A stretch of 64,000 bases of DNA from Paroedura picta (lineage: Eukaryota > Chordata > Lepidosauria > Squamata > Gekkonidae), in contig NC_135379.1 in the NCBI RefSeq assembly GCF_049243985.1, forward strand, positions 10,828,501 through 10,892,500, read 5' to 3'. Each line of letters opens with the position of its first letter. The first letter of the stretch is position 1. Under the pieces are notes generated by a model. It was not told the DNA's origin. It saw only the letters and a program-made list of their open reading frames with translations, and made no database searches. The position numbers were made by a program, and so were the translations under genes. This document shows positions 57,481-64,000 of this stretch, piece after piece.

Positions 57481-58757
57481 GACTGAAGGTGGACACGGGA
57501 ATTCCCACCTACAGAAGGCAGAAGAAGAAACCGGGCATCCCCCCCACTCAAGGCTCCCGGTCCTTGGCCAAGACGGCCAGAGTCCCCCAGAAGAAAGAAG
57601 GGTTCCAACCCCAGGCAGAACTGGGGCTGCAAGGGACTGAGGCAGGGAAGAGTCTCCCCTGGAAGCACAGCTGAGGCAATGCGAGGCTCACAGTCCTCCG
57701 TGCTGCTCTTTACCTCCCGCTCGACAACTGCAAGGAGACAAAAGGCCAGAGGAATAATCTCTGCCATTGTCGGCTATTCTTACCCACCGGGGGCATTCCA
57801 GCCCAGTGAAATTGCTGGGATAGCTCCCTGCTGAAAGAGAAATGGAGCGCTGGGGGAAATCATAGAAGCCGCTTTGTTTCCATGAGCGATAAAAATGGAT
57901 AATACGTGGGGAAAGGAGATACCCAAAGGGCCAAGGGGCCAGGACTTTGCGTGATCTTGTCTCCCCAGCAGCCTCGGACCGTCCTGCTTGCCAGCTCCCA
58001 GGAGCAACCAGGCAGTGGCCGTCTAGCAATGCTACGCCCCGTTGTGCTGGAGAAACGTGAGACTGGAATATCTGCGTACGTGAATAAAAATGTCAGGATT
58101 TTGCAAAACTTTGAAGCAGAGCCCAAGACTGAGCATGCCAGGGACTGCCTTAACCCCTGAATTCATTGGAGAAGATTTAACCTGTGCCTCAGTAGTACTT
58201 CTGATACATTCTTGGCACACAATGACAAAAATAATGTGCAAAACCGGAACTGAATCGAATCAAATGATATTCAAGAAATACCCGAGCCTCAGTTCAGTTT
58301 TGAACTTCTGCCTATATTTCGGCACACAGAACAGGCAGACCTGGAAGGTCGAACGCATCACATCTTGCAGCATTGCCAAAGCAGGCCTTATCTGGGAGGT
58401 GGGCATCAGCAAGCGTGCCATTAAACGGGCTGAACGTAAAGGTGAAGCATGGCAGAGTTGGAATTAAGAGCCCTTTAAAAGGTCTCTTGAGTTTCTCCAG
58501 CAACTTAAAAAAGACAAGGCTCAAACTGTTTATTCACAGTTACTGAATGGCCGGAGTGTTTTGATTGTTTCATTCCACTGGAGACAGAGAGATAGAAGCA
58601 AGATGGCCACGGAAACTGGCAGGAAAAGCAGAGTTGACTGAATAGAGGCTGAATTTCAATTAGGGCACACCGCCTGAAGGAAGGGGGAATGGAGGACAGG
58701 CACTATGGCCCTCGTAGAAAGGGTGCGGCTTACTTGCAACACTGGGGAGCCTTCTTT
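55045..58757 (-). repeat. Right arm of the GJD4 inverted duplication
   Basis: Mirror partner of 46571-50475. Outermost matching blocks include the motif GCCCTAATTGAAATT at about 58655-58675 (seen at about 46664-46680 in the left arm) and GTGAATAAACAG at about 58530 (left arm CATGAATAAACAG near 46790). No CCNY sequence occurs beyond the left arm, so the duplication stopped short of that gene. Confidence 0.8.
56764..56905. mobile_element. hAT palindrome (family A) in the minus GJD4 intron
   Basis: 56772-56897 flanked by ATCTAGGT on both sides. It sits at a different place from the hAT in the plus copy, so the two introns gained elements separately. Confidence 0.9.
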
Positions 58758-59175
58758 ATTAGTGCCGTACTTGGGATCAGCGTGGTAACCGTGATTTATT
58801 TACTTGCTATATAAGGTCAGGTATCCTGCTCAGCCTCCAGCTCCAAGAGGCGAGCCTTTCCCTCCCCGTGCTGGGAGAACCACACCTAGCATGCCAGGTC
58901 CTCAGCAAGCGTCTTTCCACAAAATAAACCCTCCAAGTGCCATGAATGGACAGGGCCACGGAGAGCCACCACATGAGAGCAGAACAGAGATTAGAACGCT
59001 GCAGCCTGGCTGCTTAAGGAACAAATTCACACTTCAGCTTGTTACTTGGGAGGGGGGGGGGGCGGAATAAGTTGATTATTGTAAGAAGACTACATACTAG
59101 GTAAGAAAGGCTGAGTAAAGGCTTCTAGCTATCTGGAGAGATTGTAGAAATCATGTCCAACACTCATGGTGGATG

Positions 59176-59229
<54 letters not shown>

Positions 59230-60299
59230 GACAGAGACAGAGACAGAAAAGGAAAGTGACCAGAAGGAGAGCATCCCTGAGAGAGAAGCATTCTGGGTAG
59301 GAAAGGAGCAGGAGCAGGAGTAGACAAAAGATGTATCAGAGAGACCCCATCTATGCCGATGCTCTCTACTGCCCTCCCCTGAGACTCCAAAGTCTGTGCC
59401 AGCATTAAGTGATATTGCATAGTCTGTTCCTCCCAACAAGCAAGACCCCAAAGATTCCCCCCCACACACACACACACGCATGTTTGAGTCTCCCCTCAAA
59501 AGCAGCTGCCACCGCAAGTTATACTATTATTTCTAAAAGGAAAGGAAGGAAAAGCAGAAAAAGGGGGCTGCTTGGTGAGATGAAACAACAACCGCCCCTT
59601 GGAGACAGTCCCATCGAACTCCCAAGCCATCCACTGGAGATGGAGCAGCAGAAGACAGTGACTGTCCTTCTCCCCAGGAAGTAGCTGCCACCTTGCCCTG
59701 ACTCAGGTCAGAGGAGAGGGGAAGGATCTGGCACAGATGGTCAAGCTGCAGCACAGCTACATACCCGTTCACACAACACTGTAGTTCATTTCCCCTATTT
59801 TTAGGTCGTTTCAAGCTCTACCTACTGCCAACATTTGAGTCCAATGGCACGTTTAAGACCAACAAAGATCTTAATGGTGCCACTGAACTCAAATATTGTT
59901 ATACTACTTCAGACCGGCCCGGTTATCCACTTGAATTCTATCTTAGAAGTTTATGGGGTGTACTTGGATTACTCACATTCTCTCTGCTTAACCTACCTCA
60001 CGCAATTGTCGTTGTGGGAAAACAGGAGCAGAGGAGGATGCGCTAAGCCACTCTGGATCCCCATTGGGGAGAAACATGGGATATGAAATGAGAAAGGCAT
60101 CAATAAAAAGCAAAGCTAAAAACAAAGAGAAAACCCCACATTTAACAGCAGATTTCTTTTTTTTCCTTTTAATTTTTAGTGCAAGAAACATAACCAAGTT
60201 AAATCACAGAGAGTCAGTACTCATTGAAGAATGTGGAAAATTCTCCTATACAGAGGTAGAGTCCAGAGCACAAGGCTAAAACGATATCCAATTGTCTAA
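58758..60299. other. Intergenic between GJD4 and CCNY
   Basis: Contains an (AG)n/(CAGA)n tract at about 59177-59247 and an inverted pair of Penelope-like remnants at 59833-59940. No gene seen. Confidence 0.5.
59833..59940. mobile_element. Penelope-like inverted pair remnant
   Basis: A short reversed piece (TTGAGTCCAATGGCACG, then TTTAAGACCAACAAAG) meets a forward piece (CTTAATGGTGCCACTGAACT through CTTCAGACCGGCCCGG). Same head-to-head layout as 4491-4690, but older. Confidence 0.5.
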
Positions 60300-63200
60300 A
60301 CAAGACTCAGCCAGGTTTTACGGAATCCACTTGAAATTTTTTTAAGTATCAGACTGTATGTACATACATACAATAAATAGACTATACAATCTTTAAAGTT
60401 GTTTAATAAACTTCACAAAAATTTATAGTAGATGCATTGAGAACTTCTACATAATGCAAACTTCTTCGTCCATTGTGTCCTCCCTACCCAAATGGGACCG
60501 CCATGCTTTTGCTAGAAAGCAAACCCTACTGCTGATAAAACAACTTCTAGTAAAATCAATATCTCTATCTGGGGGAGAAATATAATTCAATTCTATATAT
60601 TTTTTTTAAAAAACCATCCCATCCTTTTTACATCGCAAAGGCTCTCTTTTTTCTTCCTCTAACATTCTGTTTCAGAAAGAAAAAGAAAAAGAAGGAAGGG
60701 AGATGAGAAGGGAATCAAAAGCCCAACATGATTAAAAAAACGGCGTTTCGATATATTGGCACGACAAATATTTTTTTTAAAGAAATGAGAGTTAAACTAT
60801 GTGAAAGAGCCGGGAATGTACGTTAGGCAAGCGTTTCGTCTTGTGTAATGCAAAAAAGAGAGCTAAGAGAAAACTGCTGGGGTATCTGTACTCCAACATC
60901 ACTGGCGCATAAACCTCTTTTACGAGGTTAAGGCGATTAACATAACCAGGGCACAGTTATCCCAAAAGTAAAAAAAAAATGCCTTGCATGCTCTGGTCCT
61001 AAAACACATCTGGGGCACATCACAAATGACAGTCCTCTTGGTAGGGCAGTGCTACTCTTGAGTCAGAAGAAATAGCTGGCTACTGCGACCAGCTACTGTG
61101 ACCAAGTATTTAACGCAGTAGTTCCACTGAAGAGAAAACTAGCTGTTCAGCTTTAAAAAACAGCCGGCTTCTTCAGCGAGCGAGAACTTCGCAGCGGACA
61201 CCAAAAGCAAAGTTTCCGTTCACGAGCGTCTCTCTCTTCGTCGGTTCCGGACCTCTGACTGAAAGGAACCAGCAGCCGAGAAACTACCCCCTGGCTCCCT
61301 ATCCTTTGGAGCTGCCCCCGGCGTGGAAGAAAAAAGGGATTTGTTGAAAAGTGAGTCAAGTAAACAATATTTAAAAAAAAAACAAGATCTTAAGGCTCCA
61401 TGAGAACATGTTGCGGAATGTGGAATGGGCATGCAACCTGCAGGAGCTCTCATAGGTATTAACAGAACAGGTCAGAAATACACTGTTGTGAACGTCTCCT
61501 GATCAAGCCCCCTAATAGGAGGCATATATAACAGTACAGTTGTGGGTGGGGGTCTTATGCAGGAGATATTACCAGTGGAATGTGTTTTGACCGATTCTCT
61601 CAAGTAATGCAACCGCCCCCCCTCCCCAAATTAAATCCAAGTCTAAGCCAGGAGGGTTTTGATCATTTCTTCCATTAGAGAGAGAATACAAGGAATTCCA
61701 GAATCATGGAACATCCTCCTGTTTTTGTCTCGGAAATCTGTTTCTTTTCAGAAGTGCACAAAATGATCCCTATATTTAAAGCACGAGAATTCCTACATGA
61801 ATAACGTGATTTGCGATAAAAAGGGGATTCCTCTTGTACGTCCCTTTACGGAAAGCAGTGGTAGGAACAAGGAAGAGCAACAGAAAAAAGTACAATATAC
61901 TCCACCAGCCATCGAATTTTCTTCACAGTTTGCATTTTGTTTAAATTTCTACGAGCACCTACATAATAAAATGCAATTTTGTAAAACTTTTTTTTCTTTT
62001 TTAATCCAGCCTGTGACAAACACTTGGTAAAATTAATATAGATTTTCTTATTTCATGGACCGCTTATCACTAGAACAAAAACTCTTCTTTTTCTTTTTTT
62101 TTACTTTTTTCCCTATTTTATACAAACAGATTGGTTTCCATTGAAAGTAAACATATAAAAAACTTGAGGCTATTGCTTGCAACATTGAACCAGGAAGTGA
62201 AGGAAATCGACTGTTCGGGCCACGCGAAAGGGAGGTCTCTCTTTCTCTCACTTAAGTCTGATGAATCTCTGAAAGCCGTGAACGCCGTGCAGAAAAGGAC
62301 GACCATACCCAATGCAAGTTTCACCTCCTCAGCCCGAGCTCCACCGTGGTCTGAATCCTTCTCACAATCATCATTTCATAGTAATAAGGAAAAATAAACT
62401 ATCCCAAAAGAACGTAGGAAGGCACATGCAGCCACATATACTGTAACGCTGCCAGTCTTCACGATGCAGCCAGCGAGGTCGCATCATGGACACGGGCAGC
62501 TATAAATTAAACCAAAACAAACAAAAAAAAAATCATGAAAATCACGATCACCTGATCTTGTATACTTTTGGTTCAGCACTATAAATCAAGTTCAATCTTG
62601 CTTTCAAAAATACTTCCCCCCCTCCCTCCCCCAAAAAAGGCATACGAGAAATGAAATATGCATAACGACAGTGGGCAGAAATGCTAATAAAACAGCTTAT
62701 AAAGAGAAAAGTGCCTTGTAGAGGGAAGAAAAGCACCCATGCTGTCAGATTCGGAGGCTTGTGCTACTACGGATGCCACCTTCAGGCCTGCTGCCTTGGC
62801 AGAAGCAGGAAAACCAAACCCAGGCAAATAGCAAAGAGGAATGCAAAACCCAGGAGTTAAAATAAAAATGATAGAAGATACCAGAGAGAACGTGAAGCAC
62901 TTTCCAAGTCCTCCCCCCCCCCCCCGCTCTCCAAGCTCTCTTGCAAGCTTATCGTGTGGATTTTATTTTCATGCCATTGTTTCCGAAGAAGGTGTTTTCT
63001 TTTTAAAAAATGGCACACACTCCTCGGTCTCTTCGCTCCCGCACCGCGCCCCAGTCTTCTCCTCTTCCAAGAGTGTTTGTTTTTCTTCTTTCACAAAAGG
63101 CCTCTCTGCCAGCGAGTAACAAATGCAATCTTCTTATTAGAGTCCCTCTTGATTATCTCAATGGTTCTCTCCAAGACCCAGGTTTATTCTCATCTGCTAC

Positions 63201-63376
63201 ACCAAACGGGGAGGCACTGTAAAGGCAGTTCTAAAAATAGGGGGGGGGGGATGGGGACCCAAGGGGGGGCCAAAACCCAAAAAGCAAAAACGAACAATAA
63301 CACCCCTTCCCTCCCCTCCTGCCCAAAGTTGATGGTAGAAACAGTACTTTTGGAGGCATGATCCCAGGCTTCACTG
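60300..63376 (-). other. CCNY: Probable CCNY 3' UTR
   Basis: About 3 kb of AT-rich DNA free of recognisable repeats follows the CCNY stop on the minus strand. This fits a long conserved 3' UTR. The minus-strand hexamer ATTAAA at 60402-60407 is a candidate poly(A) signal, with a second at about 60168-60173. The end is not fixed by sequence alone. Confidence 0.55.
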
Positions 63377-63493
63377 TTAGGAGATGATTGCGGGAGACCA
63401 TCTAACTAGAGTCAGATTGTCCGAACTGACTGACCGTTTCTTTGCTGATTTCCTGAAGTCCTTATACTTGTCTTCACACAAGCGAGAGATGGC
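63377..63493 (-). CDS. CCNY: Cyclin Y, last coding exon (partial gene)
   Basis: Reading the minus strand from the acceptor TCTCCCCAG, the exon begins in phase 0 at 63493 and encodes [20 protein letters not shown], then [10 protein letters not shown], and ends RWSPAIIS before TAA at 63379-63377. Human CCNY ends in CEDKYKDLRRSARKR...RWSPAIIS, so the match is clear and excludes CCNYL1. Cyclin Y is an N-myristoylated membrane cyclin that activates CDK14/CDK16 and promotes LRP6 phosphorylation in Wnt signalling. The tail holds the serine-rich RSxSxDNLTL segment known as a phosphorylation and 14-3-3 binding region. Upstream exons lie beyond the right edge of the window. Confidence 0.95.
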   Translation of the reverse strand, partial: AISRLCEDKYKDFRKSAKKRSVSSDNLTLVRWSPAIIS

Positions 63494-64000
63494 CTGGGGA
63501 GAGATGGACCATGGTCACTGGTTAGGCACAGGCAAGCAGAACAAAAACGGCAGAGGCAAAAGAATTATTCCTCATTCTTTATATGCCAGAGCTCTCTAAT
63601 CTGAGAACCAACCAAACACATCCCACCCTTTCTCCGCCAACCAACATTGTCCTGCCCCACTGCACTGAGAGGCAGTTTGGTGTAGTGGTTAGGAGTGTGG
63701 ACATCTAATCTGGCGAGCCGGGTTCAATTCCCCGCTCGACTCACATGCAACCAGCTGGGTGACCTTGGGCTCGCCCCGGCATCTCCAGTTGAAAGTTGTT
63801 GTAACAGTCTTACTCTCTGTTAAGAGATTGTTTCTCTAAATTGAAGTTCCCTGTTGAAAACCATTAAAATTGATGTCCCTTGGAAAAGGTACACAGCAAA
63901 ACATGCTGGGCTTTGTTTAATATCCTGGACATTAAAGAACCACTGAAGTTTGAAGACTCCGTAGAAGTCTGTTCATTATACTGCAACATTTGATATACCT
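63494..64000 (-). other. CCNY: CCNY last intron (partial)
   Basis: Sequence upstream of the last CCNY acceptor on the minus strand. It contains the 5' part of a plus-strand tRNA-type SINE (63669-63785) and otherwise unique DNA. Confidence 0.7.
63669..63785 (+). mobile_element. tRNA-derived SINE, 5' part
   Basis: Head GGCAGTTTGGTGTAGTGGTT, B-box-like GGGTTCAATTCC and core CCAGCTGGGTGACCTTGGGC; the tail is missing. Confidence 0.75.

Overview
The window looks like nuclear DNA from a squamate reptile, probably a lizard. Three things support this. Several repeats match Sauria SINEs, which are squamate tRNA-derived SINEs with a Bov-B-type 3' tail. CR1, Penelope-like, MIR/CORE-like SINE and many hAT-type fragments are interspersed as in lizard genomes. 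The three recognisable genes, FZD8, GJD4 and CCNY, form the vertebrate block CCNY-GJD4-FZD8 (human 10p11), here read in the opposite direction.

Layout. Positions 1 to about 35.9 kb hold no protein-coding gene I can support. This is a repeat-rich intergenic region with two CpG-rich patches (27.4-27.7 kb and 31.2-31.8 kb) and several AT-rich, repeat-free stretches that could hold distal regulatory elements. A CpG island from about 35.9 to 39.1 kb contains the intronless Wnt-receptor gene FZD8 on the + strand (36979-39135, 718 aa), followed by an AU-rich 3' UTR with two poly(A) signals. From 39.8 to 46.5 kb there is only intergenic DNA. From 46.6 to 58.8 kb lies a large inverted duplication of the delta-connexin gene GJD4 (Cx39/Cx40.1 type). 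The minus-strand copy (57480 to 54818, 413 aa) has the ancestral orientation and the conserved SEWV C-terminus. The plus-strand copy (47780-50290, 275 aa) keeps all four membrane segments and all six loop cysteines, but its C-tail is cut short. The copies converge tail to tail across a 4.6-kb spacer. The end of the window carries the last coding exon of CCNY (cyclin Y) on the minus strand (63493 to 63377) with its long 3' UTR to about 60.3 kb.

FZD8 acts in Wnt signalling, and CCNY (a membrane-anchored CDK14/16 partner that promotes LRP6 phosphorylation) also feeds into that pathway. GJD4 is a gap-junction protein. They are linked by conserved synteny and are not an operon.

The most interesting signals are the GJD4 inverted duplication and its mosaic pattern of identity, which suggests gene conversion between the arms. 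Others are a 74-bp miniature hAT that seems to have moved on its own, a SPIN-like hAT copy, a recurrent tail-duplicated SINE form, and a near-perfect hairpin of two Penelope-like 3' ends carrying hammerhead-ribozyme remnants. All identities were judged by eye; no alignment software or database was used.
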